NCBI GenBank assembly: GCA_963930655.1
Contig: OZ005610.1
Span: 10,297,001-10,361,000, forward strand
Source: Myrica gale
Lineage: Eukaryota; Streptophyta; Magnoliopsida; Fagales; Myricaceae
DNA length: 64,000 bases
Reading direction: 5' to 3'
In this document: positions 1 through 13,163 of the stretch, one piece after another
Layout of the letters: the number at the start of each line of letters is the position of its first letter
Numbering within the stretch: position 1 is the stretch's first letter
Notes under the pieces: generated by a model
What the model was told of the DNA's origin: nothing
Seen by the model: only the letters and a program-made list of their open reading frames with translations
Databases searched by the model: none
Position numbers and translations under genes: made by a program

Positions 1-3000
1 CTACACATAAAGCTAGAAGTAGGGTCTTTCTCTTCACAACCCAAGTCCTTAGGCAGGACTGCATCATCATTTACAACCTCTAGCTTATTATTTCCACTTT
101 TTTCCAAAGGTTGGTTACCATTCTCAAAAGTTTCAATATTGCCCTCACTTGCAACTGCAGCCCCCTCAACCACTTGAGTATCCAATTTGTTCTCAGGTGA
201 CATGCAAGACACATCCATCTGCAGAGAAGCAGATGCATCATTGCTTTTATCAGTGAGAACTGGCCGAACCACAAAGTCAGCCGTCATGTTGCAAATATCT
301 TCAAAAACAGGATCAGTTGGAGATGACAGTTCAAGCCCATTAACAGTAGAGAACTTTATTGCATCAGCAACTTCAACAGTCCCTCCCTCAGTTTCCATTT
401 CAGTGATATCCTCCAAGGGTTCATATTGAGAAATTTTAAGCTCCTCATCAGTTGTCTTTGTCTGACCCTGAGAATCAATATCCTGTGATCCAGAGTTAAA
501 ATCTTCAACCTGTTGTCTGTGAGTTTGAAAGGAACTGTCAGCAGCTTGTGCTTCTCCATCACTCCTGACAACCACCGGTTCAGTATTCCCACTCATTTCA
601 CTTTGTTCACCAATTGGCCTAAAAGAAGACTCCCTATCCTTTGCTACTTCAGCAGAAGCAGTGCCAGGATCATTTTCAGAGACCCTGGTTCGGCTCAGAT
701 CAAACGTCTCACAGTGCAAAAATACAAGTTTGGCTGACATACCTGAAAGATACATAAAAAACCCAGGTACCTTGTTAACTGATGTTTAAAGCAGTTCCAT
801 AAGCAGATATCAAATTGATGTTTAATAGTAACAAAACAAAATACTTAGGGAATGTTCGTTTTATAAAAAAAAAAATTGAAAGATTTTAAAGATTTTTGAC
901 AGAATTGTGAATATTTATGTAGATTAGAGTTTTATAGGTTTTTGTGAAAAAGTTGGTGTAAAATTTTAAATATATTTAATTTTTATTGGAGTTTGTAAAA
1001 AGGTGTAGAGAGAGATGATTTGATGTAATTTTTAATAAAAAAGTATTGAAGTTTGGTGAAAAAGTATGAAGAGAAGATTTGTTATAATTTTTTTTTTTGA
1101 AAAGGTATTGGAGTTTGTGAGAAAAGTTGTTGGAGATTGTGTTAAAGGTATTGGTGTTTGTGTAGGATTTTTTGAGATTTTGGATGTTCGTTTTGTGAAT
1201 TTTGTTGCATTCATTTGTAGCCTAGAATATTTTTGCAAACGAACATCCCCTTAAAGAACTCGAGAAAAAAAGACCTATAAGATCTTAAAAGAGATACAAC
1301 AAGGACAAACTCATGACTCATGCATTCATAAACTTACTCAAGAAAGCCTTATCCCCTTTAGATCGGGGTCAGCTATGGACCTTCACCAACAAGTCTAAGA
1401 CAACAATGCATTCATGTCCAGTGAACTTCAAAAACCAAACCCAGTGAAATTCATGTCATGTTTGATGAGGAACCAGTGACCACAGCATAAATAGCAGGCA
1501 GAGGCATGCAAAAGAATGATGCCTGGAAATATCTTAACTAGAGGTGCAACCTTGTTAAGCTATATCCATTGATGCAAACCCCGGGAGAGAGAGAGAGAGG
1601 GGAAAAAACAACTAAAAATCAATGAGGACATAATATTACATGGAAACAGGACAAAGATATTCCTAAACAAGAATCAAAACCTATATCATTTTGACAAAAT
1701 TACTCTTACAAATAAATTGAATCCTGAGCACTAGAAAGTAGAAACTCACCAGTAAATATGGGTTCACTAAATATTTCATCTTCCAAGCATTGTCTAAGAA
1801 TAGTTGAGATCTCAGGGCGCGAGCAAGGAGCTTTCTTTCTTACACGACGTATATCTTCAGTATTTGTCAACTGTTGACGAATTGTACTGAAGAAAAGAGG
1901 TAAGTTCATTAGTAACATGCATGCAACATAATCAAGATTTATTGGGAGTTGGCTACTTTTTAACAAAAATGAAATCAGGCATGCTTAGTCTGATATCAAA
2001 AAGTGGCATTAGAACCAGGATTACTTTGATATTTAAGGAATCGCTGCAGCTTAACTATCTGACTTGCCTGCTACATATGTACATTTCACCGATGTGATAA
2101 TGCTAGCAAATAGATTTATTGCTATCACACAAGGCATAGACAAGTTGGCCAAAGAGCAAAAGCCATTGATTAACTGACTTTTCCACAATGGTCCAGGATG
2201 CACTAGGAGATCTTGAACCCTTGACCTCACGCTTTACCACTAACTTATTCCAGAAGAAAAATTCACTTGACCTAAAGCAAATTGGATAAACTTCAAAAAA
2301 GTTTCAAAACAACAGCCAATCAATTCTAGCAAAATCAAATAGAGAAGATATTAGTGTCCTAAAAAGGGACAAACTATGGATGATTTTTGGCTCAGGAAGG
2401 ATTGTTTAGTGGAGTTAAGATGCTAGTGGTATATCATTAGTTCTTGTACTTTTGGTGCCTGTCCCTATTAATGATTATTTGCCTACTAGGGGGTTGGAAT
2501 TATTTCAAGATACATTCACTACAGAAGAGCCTAAATGAAGTAGATACAGCATGATCACAACTGAGGGAAGTAGGGGAAAAGGGTGCATTACACAAAATGG
2601 AAAGATGGATGTTTCCACATATGAGCTCCCTAATGAAAGAGACATAGATACCATGTTCGTGTACTACGACAGAGGAAAACTTTAGTTTAAACAGAAAAGA
2701 GCATAATAACCTAAGTAAATTCATAAGAAACTGGAACCAACATAACAACTGTAATGCATCAGTATATTCATAAGTGCAACCAAAGTGCAGGACAAAGAAA
2801 ATAGAACATACTCGCCATGCAAGACCATTGTATCATCCATAAGCACTTTCCTCTTCAAGACAGTAGAACGGGGTGCAGAACGGGGCCGTTTCATGGACAC
2901 CATTTCACGTGCAGGTGGAGTGGGCTTCATTTTTAAAACGGAAGATCTTCCTACTGAAGCAACAAAATGTTCATCTCAGTCATGACCTTATTTAACTGAA

Positions 3001-6000
3001 GCAAATCTTCCAAGACCAAATAGAATTCTACCAAGTTTGATTTCCAGGAAACAGAAGGGGTAAAAGATCCATCAACTAGCCCAACAGTCGTATAAAAAAA
3101 ATCACACAGGCATTAACTAGTATCAAGGAAAAGAAAACCAATTGATACCTAAAATGGAAGACAATAAATCATCATCATCAGGAATCGACTCTGCAGTTCT
3201 CTTGGATCGTGTCATGCCAAAAGATTCAACTGAGTTTATACTCTGCACCGTTACGGTACTTTCTGTGAAACTACGCTTTTTTCCTGAGATGACTTTGACC
3301 CCAGCACCATCACCCCCAGGTAGGGCTTCTTTGTTTGGCGTAGACTCCACTAGCAAATCATTAGGGTTATCGATGAGGCCCTCCGGTATTGCGAGCATCT
3401 TTTCAGGTGCAGGAAAGTCAGAAGTCCCAGCACTGTTTAAATTATTCAACTCACTTTCTCCACAGACTGCATTGGCCAGTTGCTCATCTAACACCCTGGA
3501 ATCTGCCTGAATTTCTGCTCCTGGAGCAGGTTCCAACTTTTGGTTTCTTTCTAAGACCGTATCAGCAATGCCATTTGCAAGGTGCTCTTCACCTAAAACA
3601 AAATGAGAACAATTAATCAACAGATACCAGCACGTGGGTGCACACACGTGGATATGTTTCTGTCAACATAGACATTGTGCTACTAATTTGGATGAGCTAC
3701 ATGCATGTAGTTTGTATATAATTGCAGCCCAATTACTTCAGATGGCACATTACTAAGAGAAAGCCCAAAAAAAAAAGGATTAACCAACTCTGACGGTAAT
3801 TTGGAACAGCCACTAAATTAATACCTCTGCCTGAGGGCATATCAGGTTGGCTTAGATGGGAGTTGCATGCCCGAAGCACATGAGGTTCATTCGATAGCAG
3901 GGCTTCATGACCAACAGAGTTCAAAGTCTTATTCTCCTTCAGTTCTTGACAGAAATGTGCTTCAGCATTTACAACCTCAGGTCGCTGGGGTGATTCCACT
4001 GGACAGACAGCATTCGATGCTGATGCTCTGCTAGGGGAGCATGATCTTTCCACATCATTATCAATTTCAACTTCATTGAGAATTTCGGGTCTTGGTGATG
4101 CTTGATCATCCTCTAGATAACCCTTTGATTCTAGTGCATCAGTGCCACTTGAAAAAGTTTTGCGGCCAGGATCCTTGAAATCAGAGGTCACATGAGAGCC
4201 ACTAGGAGATGCAACACTTCCACCCAACCTAGCACCCACAGATTCCAAGGGAGTTTGACGTACAAAGGGTGTACTAGGTTCATTGTCTATTACAACTCCA
4301 TTATGTATATCTTCAGCCCTGTCGGGACCATCCAACAAACCATTAGCCCCCTCAGAACACTCAAGATGACTGGGTTTAATTTGCTCAGCAGGACCCGAGG
4401 AGGTTAAAGAAGTTGAAAGGCAGTTATCTGCTGCCACACACTCCACATCCGCCGCAATAGGTGGCAGATGTCCCTGTGGCTTCACCTGTTTGATTTCCAA
4501 GTCACCCTGAACACAGCCATTCTCCTCAAAATTTTCAGGATTCATATCATTGTCCAAAGACAAATTCACTGTATTATCCACAGGATGAAGATTTAACTCT
4601 CTGCAAGTATTTACTGTGTTCTTCCCAGCAACTAAACCTGTTAGATTAAGATCTTCTGATTCCATACGATCATCAGCCAGAGCTTCCTGAACACAGGACA
4701 AGTCTGGCTCTTCCAATAATCTAGGGGTAGATGGAGCCTGAGCATACTCAACTATTTCAGTATATGTGGCTAGACCATCGACCTGTTCAAAAAGGGTCTT
4801 CATATTGATTGAACAAAATAACTGAAAGTCCAGAACAAAAATTAGCATCAGAAGATATATTAAATATTGCTATCAACCTGATTTCCACTGCCATTCACTC
4901 GTATGGCTTCTGAAGCTTCATTTATCCCCTCATAACTTCCATCCTTTGTCAGAAGCGTTACTGATTGGAGGGACACCTGAGGATCAGCACTGCAACCAAC
5001 AAATGGATGGGGATGTCAGGAAAGTCAGGGACCCTGATGATTCCTTGGATCAAGCAAAAGAGAACCAATCCACCAGAAAAATAGCCTAAAAGGTTACAGA
5101 CTTTCTAATTGTGGACACAAAAGTTGAGAGAGCAAACCAAATCGAAATAAGAGGAGAACACAAACACCTAGCTAGGGCATGTTCGTTTGCAAAAGTATTC
5201 TAGAATACAAATGTATTCAACATAATTTGCAAAACGAATATCCAAAATCTCAAAAATTCATAGACAAACACCAATACCTTTTACACAATCTCCAACAACT
5301 TTTCACACAAACTCCAATACCTTGTCAAAAAAAATTATAACATTCTCTCCATACTTTTTCACCTTACTCCAATACTTTTTTATTAAATAATTACATCAAA
5401 TCATCTCTTTCTACACATTTTTACAAACTTCAAAAAAAATTAAATATCTTTAAAACTTTTCACCAACTTTTACACAAAAACCTATAAAACTCCAATCTAC
5501 ATAAATATTCACAATTCTATCAAAATTCTAAAAATCTTACAATTTATTACAAAACGAACATCCCCTAGAAGGTATTGGACCTAAGACCTCACCAATAGCA
5601 AAGTCAAAAGGACACACAAACTCGGATGAACTTGCCTCAACCACCTCACTCTACACCAATCTTATAGGACATAATGTTAGCCAGAGCTCGTTGGTCTTTG
5701 GGCTAAGAAAAAGCATATGTCATAAATGCACACTAGCATCATCATATAACACATCCAACACTAAGTTCGAAATGTCATACTGCAGGCAGTGAGAAGGTAA
5801 TTCCATTTTTATTCTGCTTTATTTATTTTAGGGATAGAGAATATTTCAACAATTATATATTTTGGAATGTGGCTTTTACTTTTGGCCCATTAGATCTTAT
5901 CTCCTACTTTATTATGTTTTTTGGAATTTTTGTTTGTCAGTTCTATTTATCATTTAGTATGGGAATAGTAGTCAATGCCCATAGAATCCAAGTCTAATTA

Positions 6001-9000
6001 TTAGAATCCAAGTGTTATTAGGTGTTCAAAACGTCAAGTTTAGTTTCCATTAAATATTGATGTTTTCGCTCTTAATTTGATGGAAAAAAACTATCATAAA
6101 ATTTACAATTATGCTCACAAGGTTTTTGTAATGCAATCCTTTTGCAAGATGTACTGATGAAGAAACCCTAATGTGATGCTTAGGAAAACTAGGTACTATA
6201 TTTCTTAGATATTTTCTTCTTCTAGTCGTTTGATTTCCTACAACTTCATTTCCCTTCAATCCCTATGATCCTTAAAACAATAACCCTCCAACAACAAGCC
6301 CAGATTGTCCTTAAAAGGTCAAATTAATATTCCTGGATTGCTCACAGCCCCAAAAAAAATCCAAAAAACTTCACTTTGTGCCCCTTTAATTCGCCTGCAA
6401 CCTCACCATTTGCTTTATCCTCTTTGAAACCCTAACTCCCCTAATTTTTTGGCACTGTGAAACCATAAATCCAACGCCTCAAAATACATAAAAGCCTGCT
6501 GTAACAATATTAAGCCACTTAAGGTGCCACTTACATCCTATTTTCCAACCATTTTAAAGCCATCAAATTTTGACCTTTTCTAAGGGAACCTGATCTGTAG
6601 ACTCTAGATAATCTTTCCCATAATATCAACTCCTCGCAGAAAGAATTTCAGTGCAACCAAGAAAAACGTAAAAGGAAATGGAGAAACAATTTATAACCAC
6701 ACAACCATGGATAAGTTCGTCATTGATGACAAGTAATGAAACATGCTAAAACCTAAAATAATTGCAAGATTGAGCAAACTTTTGACACACTTTTAAGAAA
6801 CAAATTTCCACTTAATATTCAAAATTTCTAAAACAAAAACTACTATCCTAGGTCCACTACTGCTTCCATGTACCCTAGATATAGTAGTACATGATTTGGA
6901 GCAACGTTAAACCATGTTGAACTATCATTCAGAGAGCTTTATTTTTGCTTCTTCTCCTTTTTGATTGCCAATGAGTGCATTGATTCTCGGATGCGATTAG
7001 GCGAGCCGGGCATGTTGTGTAAGTTGGATATTCATAAGACTTATTATCATGTAAATTGGGAGTTTTTGTTATACCTTTTAAGGCAGTGGGTTTGGGGAGA
7101 AGTGGTGTCGGTGGATTCATTTTTGCATTTCCACAGTGAAATTTCTAGTGCGTGAACGGTTCTCCTGAAGGCTTTTTTGGGAGTTCACGTGAATTGAGGC
7201 AGGGTGATCCTCTCTCCTCCCTATTATTTGTCATCTTCATGGAAGCTCTCTCTCGTATGTTGTCTAAGCTGGAGTCGGCGAACGTTATTCAGGGCTTCAA
7301 GGTTTCAAGGGTGTCCTAGGGGAAGAGGTTTGTGTTTCTCACTTACTTTTTGCTGATGACACTTTGATTTTTTGTGGGGCTGAGGAGACTCAAATCCATA
7401 GTCTTCGATGCATGCTTCTTTGTTTCGAGGCAGTCTCTGGATTGAAGATTATTTGGCTAAGTCTGAGGTGATCCCTGTTGGTGAGATCTGTGATGTGGCG
7501 GAGTTGGCTTCTATTTTGGGCTGTAGGGTTTCAGCGTTACCAATGACGTATTTGGGCCTCCCGCTGGGTGCTCCTTTCAAGAGTGTGCATATATGGGACG
7601 GGATCGTGGAACGGATGGAGAAACGTTTTGCTGGTTTGAAGCATATGTACTTATCTAAGGGTGGTAGACTTAAGTTGATTAAATCTACCCTGTCATGTCT
7701 TCCTACATACTTCCTATCTCTTTTCCCCCTGCCTAAAAAGGTTGTTTATAGAATGGAGAAGCTGCAACGCGATTTCTTGTGGGGTTCAACAGGAGAGGAT
7801 CATAAGTTTCATCTTGTCAATTGGGAGACGGTTTGTTCTCCCATTGGTGTTGGTGGTTTGGGCATCAAGAGGCTTTCTTTGTTTAACGACGCTTTGTTGG
7901 GCAAGTGGTTATGGAGGTTTGCTACAGCTGGATATTGTCTATGGCGGACTGTTATTAAGCTTAAATATGGTACCGGTGTGGGGGACTGGTGCACATCTTT
8001 CTCTTTTGAACCTTATGGTGTAAGCCTTTGGCGTTATATACGGAAAGGGTGGGTGTCTTTCAGGGGGTTTACTAGGTTGGAGGTGGGTAATGGGCGAAAA
8101 ACGAGGTTTTGGCATGATGTGTGGTGTGGGGATCGTGCTTTGCGGTCTACGTTTCCTACAAATTATTCTCTATCCTTGTCTCCGGATGGACTGATAGGGG
8201 AACATTCAGTTTGTTAGAAATGCAAACGATTGGGAGTTGGAGGAGTTTTTGTCTTTCTTCTCTACTCTTTATGCAATGGAGTTAAATAGAGGGCACGAGG
8301 ATAGGTTGCGCTGGACAGCTACTCCGGATGGTGTTTTTACAGTTAAGTCACTTTATGATCTCCTTCATGGTGGTGGAGCAGTGGCTTTTCCTTGGCATCG
8401 GCTTTGGAAATCCAAAGTCCTTACCAAGGTGTCTTTCTTTGTTTGGGAGGCTATGCATGGCAAGATCTTGACTACTGAAAATCTAAGGCGCAGAGGGCTA
8501 TATATCCTGGATTGGTGTTACTTGTGTAAGGAGGCTGGGGAATCTATTAACCATGTCTTACTACATTGTTCGGTGGCCATTTGCTTGTGGAAGCATGTGC
8601 TATCTATGGTTAATCTTCACTGGTCTATGCCAGAGCAGGTTGGGGATTTGTTTCTTTGTTGGGGGAGGCAGTTTAAGAATCCTATTGCCAAGCACATATG
8701 GATGATGGTTATGTATTGCATTTGGTGGTCTCTATGGAAGGAACAGAATCGGAGATGTTTCGAAGATTTATCTTTAGCCGTGTCCAGGTTGCAGGGTGGT
8801 CTGATGTTTGATCTTTATTCCTAGTCCTCAACCATGTTGGGAGGCTCCTTTGTTGACTTCGAGGACTTCTTGAGCTTTTTTGTTTGTATGCTGTAATTGT
8901 TTCTCCTGTACTTTCAGTACAATCTTTGTACTGCTTCCTTTCTTTTATTAATAATATTTCTTACTTATAAAAAAAAAACGAACAAAGTAAAAGATAGCAA

Positions 9001-11822
9001 ATAACTGAAAGGTCATAGCTCAAGTACACAAGTATGAAAGAACCCCAAATAATAAAACAAAAACAAAAATGTAAAAGGCTCAGAAAATATTTGGGTCTAG
9101 AAAGATATAAACAACTTACTCTGAAACTCCAACATGCCTTGGAGCCACAACCTTGTTTAATAGCAACTCCTGTTTTCAAAATTTTAGGGGAAAAGAGAGG
9201 GAAAAATACAAGTAACACAAAAAAGACTTGAACTAGGTTACTCAATATGAGCAGGGTTAAGAATAGCTCAAGGAAAATGTGTGAGACTTGAATGAAGATA
9301 ACAACAGGGGATTCAAGGGCAACATGGGAAACAAGTATTACATAAATGTGGTCATGATTAAACCACAATTACCTCATCGAGGTCTAAACCAATCTGGGAA
9401 GTGTCACCATCACCAAACCGCTCTAAAAAGAAACAACAGAAATGTTAGCCAATTTTTGTTTGTGCATATGTAACTAAGAGATAAACCATCGGAAAATGAC
9501 ATACAAAGAAACAAACAAGTACCAACCATCCAATCCAAACTGTGATGTTGAGTAAACCACACCCTCCATTGTATCTTGGAGCGTAATCTGCTCCTTTGTA
9601 CTGACGTGATGATCAACATAATTACTGCAAGAAAATTTAAAATATTTATACAGATCAACATAATTACTGCAAGAAAACTTAAAATATTTATACACAGAAT
9701 AAAATTTTGTACTTAAGCATGAATAGACATCACCCCTAAGGCAAGATCATGATACATAAACCAATCACATCCCATATAGCGTGGGCACCTACAAATTCTG
9801 CTGCTCAGAATATCAACCAGATCAGATGATATGGTTACTTGAAATTGACTAATAAATTAAAGGAAAAGCTGCTGTATGAAAAAAAAAATGATTATCCACA
9901 ACCTGATGGGCCTTCAAATGGAAAATTGAAACAAAACCACTTCAATTTTGCCTCAATAACCATCAACACATCCACACCCATCTGGTGCATTTATTCATCA
10001 GAAATATACACAATAATGTAACAGACTACAACTGTAAGTATTATAAATAAATAAAAAATACAGGACATCCTGGCACTAACCCCTGAAATATTTCATTATC
10101 CGGCAGCTCAAAATCATCAAGATCAAAAGTCTCTGGTAAGGTGATGGAATGGTACGGTGCAGTAGACTCTTCAGGTGGTAAATCAACAGCAGTGGATCGA
10201 AAAGCTTGCTTTATCTTAAGCAAAGCCTCACTGCAATCATCAAACAGGTAATTGACCTTTCTAGAATAAATCCTCACCACCCCAAGGAGCAGATGGCTTG
10301 ACAACCGTAGTGCAATTGGTACTTCAGGAAAAAGAATTGAATCTGCTCAAAAAAAACAATGCCATATAAATTTCATTATCAAAAAAATAAATTTCATTAT
10401 CAAAGTCGGGGGACAACCAAAAATGCTGAACAAATTCAAAACAAAATATGTATCTATTATATCTTGTTATCTACTTTCTTTGAAATGGCATATTTATCAT
10501 CCTAACATAGGTTATCAAAGAACTGAACAAAGCAGCAAACAGTTCAGACCAGTGGGTTGCCCACAACCCTCATTCCAAACCAACAAAACATTCTCAAAGA
10601 GAAGGCCATTTAGCCGCAGAATATACCAAAATAGGTCAAAGAACCCCCAACCCCAAAGCTCCAAGAACACAAACATCACAAGAAAACAAGAAAACCATAA
10701 AACATGAACTTGTACAATACTAGTGAATGCCGAAAGCAACATACAAAAACGGTGATCATGTTGCAGACCAGCTGGCTAAGGCAAGAAAACAGCTATTGTA
10801 TATGATTTACATCCCCAATCCCAAGGTATTCAAGTCCATAATCATGTTGTCTGTATCAAACCACCCAACTAAGCTTTCAGTGTCTTGACACATTTCCAAT
10901 AACTCATCCAGTATTAGGAATGTGATATGGGACAATGCTCAGAAGCATGTAAAGTTGGTGCATGAACATTATTAAAGCTCCTTTCTAAGCAGAAAAAGCA
11001 AACCCCATTAGCCTTTTTTCTCGCATGTAACAGAAAAGGTATAAAACCATAAATTTCTCACTAACCATTTGGAATTGTGTTCAAAGACCTTCACAAACTC
11101 GGTAAAGATAAGGTGAACACTAGGGCTATAGATGAAGTGCACAGCACTAGCTTACCGGTAATAGAGCTACTTGCAGTTTGAGCAATTACAGATATACGAC
11201 CTAAGTGCAAATAATTACTACATATAATGGATTCCATCAGTGTTACAACCAACTATTCCATCAAAAGATTTACGGACGATTTCAGTAAAGTAGGTTATTA
11301 ATCCTAATTGTTAACTGGCAAGATTACGTAGTAAATCTTGATTTACTTTTCTAGGTATGAACAACAATACATTATTCCACCAGCCACTAGAAGGCATCCA
11401 TTGATGACATTCAAATACAGGCCACTGGGCAAAATGGGGAAAAAACCGCCAGTCAAATGATTTTAAAATTTCTTAAAACATTGGCACCTGCATACAGGAA
11501 AAGAAACAAGTCTGGAGATTCGAACCTCAGCTAAACAAAACACTTGTCAGTCAAGACAATTTTTTCCCAATATATTTGGTAATATTTCCCCTAATTAAGG
11601 GAAGTTATCCGCTGTTTAACAAAGTCCAAAATCTTTGATGTTTCAGGAGCCCAAGATAACGTAATCGAAAGAATATAAAGTGAGGTATTAAGACTGACCT
11701 ACGGAGACACCAATATCGGTATCGGCGACTTGGTTCTTCCGTAGTTTCCTCTCCAAATGCGCTGCTATCCATATCGTCCCTAGTGGACCTTTCTTGGCCA
11801 ATATAAACTGAGAATAAAACAT
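1..11822 (-). CDS. SYN4: Sister chromatid cohesion 1 protein 4-like (RAD21/SCC1 alpha-kleisin), 5' part
   Basis: Cohesin alpha-kleisin subunit; the family closes the SMC1-SMC3 ring in the nucleus. Exons (minus strand, 5' to 3'): 11822-11699, 10342-10081, 9624-9527, 9422-9373, 9169-9120, 4989-4878, 4782-3825, 3592-3149, 2953-2812, 1886-1750, 742-<1. All junctions are GT-AG and phase-consistent, giving about 1039 codons before the edge. Residues 1-41 begin [18 protein letters not shown] and continue with [14 protein letters not shown] in exon 2: the Rad21/Rec8 N-terminal domain that contacts SMC3. The block [20 protein letters not shown] (exon 10) is also diagnostic of plant SYN4/SYN2. Exons 7, 8 and 11 encode acidic, low-complexity linker. 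The C-terminal winged helix that binds SMC1 lies outside the window. Intron 5 (4.1 kb) is swollen by a MITE and a LINE. SYN2/RAD21.1 is the alternative paralogue; family is certain, exact paralogue likely. Confidence 0.93.
743..1749 (-). other. Cohesin gene intron 10, containing a MITE
   Basis: GT-AG intron between the exons ending at 1750 and starting at 742. It contains the 402-bp MITE at 848-1249; the remainder shows nothing recognisable. Confidence 0.8.
848..1249 (+). mobile_element. MITE, Tourist/PIF-Harbinger-like (family A, copy 1)
   Basis: A 402-bp AT-rich element with terminal inverted repeats starting GGGAATGTTCGTTTT and ending AAACGAACATCCC. CTTA is present on both flanks (844-847 and 1250-1253), compatible with a TTA/CTTA target duplication. 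It has no coding capacity. A second copy in opposite orientation lies at 5175-5564 in another intron of the same gene. Confidence 0.75.
1887..2811 (-). other. Cohesin gene intron 9, no recognisable feature
   Basis: GT-AG intron of 925 nt. A stretch around 2150-2260 reads like a decayed retro-sequence, but no boundaries, tail or target duplication could be found. The ORFs here match nothing I recognise. Confidence 0.6.
5175..5564 (-). mobile_element. MITE, Tourist/PIF-Harbinger-like (family A, copy 2)
   Basis: A 390-bp element starting GGGCATGTTCGTTTGCAAAA and ending ACAAAACGAACATCCC, flanked by CTA at 5172-5174 and 5565-5567. It is the reverse complement of the element at 848-1249 along its whole length, with scattered substitutions. 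It lies in intron 5 of the cohesin gene. Confidence 0.75.
5565..6949 (-). other. Part of cohesin intron 5, no recognisable feature
   Basis: AT-rich intronic DNA between the MITE and the LINE. No gene, RNA gene or clear repeat boundary was seen; ORFs are short and unlike known proteins. Confidence 0.55.
6950..8978 (+). mobile_element. LINE (L1 type), 5'-truncated and decayed, antisense in cohesin intron 5
   Basis: Reverse-transcriptase remnants in the order expected for a plant L1. First comes a DxxKxYxHVNW-like block near 7020-7070 ([12 protein letters not shown]). Then RQGDPLS near 7200 and the catalytic block FADDT near 7349. A long C-terminal RT segment follows (7408-8215, with motif [18 protein letters not shown]). 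Last is a zf-RVT-like C-terminus (8237-8824; [20 protein letters not shown], then CYLC and HVLLHC). The frame is broken by stops and frameshifts, so it is dead. The 3' end is an AATAAT-rich UTR and CTTACTTATA plus a poly(A) run ending at 8978. The 5' end is truncated inside the RT; no clear target duplication was found. Confidence 0.9.
9611..9694. repeat. 42-bp tandem duplication covering the 3' splice site of cohesin exon 3
   Basis: Two adjacent 42-bp copies (9611-9652 and 9653-9694) differ at one base. Each holds the poly-pyrimidine tract, the CAG acceptor and the first 14 nt of exon 3. The inner acceptor gives exon 3 at 9624-9527. The outer acceptor would start the exon at 9666 and add exactly 14 codons in frame, without a stop. 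Confidence 0.9.
10343..11698 (-). other. Cohesin intron 1, mostly featureless
   Basis: First intron, 1356 nt. The only structure seen is a direct repeat of 18 bp at 10366-10383 and 10387-10404 separated by AAA, near the acceptor. Nothing else is recognisable. Confidence 0.6.
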
Positions 11823-12640
11823 TTCCTATATATATCTTCCCTCACCTCTCCACAGAAACCCCAGATTTCATGCAATCAAATTCCCCAAATTCTACTTCAT
11901 AAAGCCACAAATTTACCCTTCACCGCAAAATCGAAAACCCAAATTCTTCGACAAACACCAAGGCTCAGCTCGTTTTCACTTCTACACCATGATTCTCACA
12001 TCCAGAACACCAATTCGCAAACGAAAAGCCTTTAAACTCGAAACTTTTGTGTAACAGAAACCCTAGATTACCAACAAAATCAACAACTCCGAATTCTCCG
12101 AGAAGCACACAATATTTCCACTTGTATCCCAAACTGGAATAGCTCGAGTTCATAAAAATCCCCCAAATTCACAGTGAACACAAAAGTCCCAATCAGACCT
12201 TAGTTGCTACTACAGCATCTCAAGACCCCCAGCAACTCGAAATTACGGAATAGGGCTTCATTCTCACCAAATTTACTAAATTCACCAGAAAGCTGTGGAA
12301 TTTCAGGAGCTCTATAACCGAAGCTTTGAAGAGGAAGACAGTAGAGCCGGTGATGAAGTGAAGAGCATAACTTCGCAGCAGCAGAGATATCAATACACCC
12401 AAGGAGAACTCGAACGAAGGCGTTTAGCGAAGAAGACTGAGCGTGGCGTGGAATTTAGCTCCGGGACACTGAGTCACGCAGAGCACACCGAGTCACCGAG
12501 TCAGGGATCGGACGAGTTGACGCGGTGGGGGGGTGGGAGAGAAACAGAGAGAATGCGTGCGGGAGTTTGAGACGCTGAGAGTGAGAGAGAGAGAAGCACC
12601 CTTTGTTTGAGATTTCGAACTTGGTATATATTATCGTGCA
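11823..12640 (-). promoter_or_regulatory. SYN4-like 5' leader and core promoter
   Basis: A TATA-type box (TATATA on the minus strand, 12625-12630) is followed about 30 bp downstream by a CT-rich patch (about 12575-12597), typical of plant core promoters. This puts the likely start near 12600 and gives a leader of about 780 nt to the ATG at 11822. A spliced leader is possible but no intron could be fixed by eye. The ORFs here show no homology I recognise. Confidence 0.5.
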
Positions 12641-12984
12641 ACTTAGGTGCATACGTACTTGCGTGGTGATACCGTTGATTTGCATCCAACGGTGAAACTT
12701 CCTCTCGGCAGGTTTGGTCAGAGTCAAATGGACTGGTGTGACAAAATTTTGAATAAAACTGACCACGACCCTGATTTGTAATCGTAATAAAATAATTATA
12801 ATATAATTTTATTTATTAAATTATTATTTTTATTTTAAAAAATATAAAAAAAAAAATTATTCAAATCATCCCTTTTTATTTTTTATTCTTTTTAATTTCT
12901 TAAAATTTTAACACTTAAACACAACCGTGATATCCGTTGGAAGTTTATTGAAACCGTCTCTCGTGAAGATTGGTTGAAAACTTG

Positions 12985-13163
12985 GAGGTTGTTCGGTGAT
13001 GAAGTATTTTGAGAATTTTTTGTGTTTTGAGAATTTTTTGTGATGTTAACTTTATTGGCATGCGTGCAGTAGTTATTTTTAAGTGATGTTAAAAAATATG
13101 TTCGATTTGTGTATTCTCAGAATTCAAAAAATCCTGAAAATTTAAATAAACCGAACAAACCCT
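12985..13163 (+). mobile_element. MITE family B, copy 1
   Basis: About 179 bp, beginning GAGGTTGTTCGG and ending ACCGAACAAACCC. It shares a long internal block (TTTGTGATGTTAACTTTATT and following) with the copies at 18369-18549 and 63687-63865. It is non-coding and the ends are approximate. Confidence 0.6.

Noticed and set aside
3142-3510. Plus-strand 122-codon ORF
   Set aside because: Shadow of cohesin exon 8 on the opposite strand.
10366-10404. 18-bp direct repeat separated by AAA, another possible micro-insertion
   Set aside because: The insert is only three A's and the repeat itself ends in ATCAAA, so replication slippage explains it equally well.
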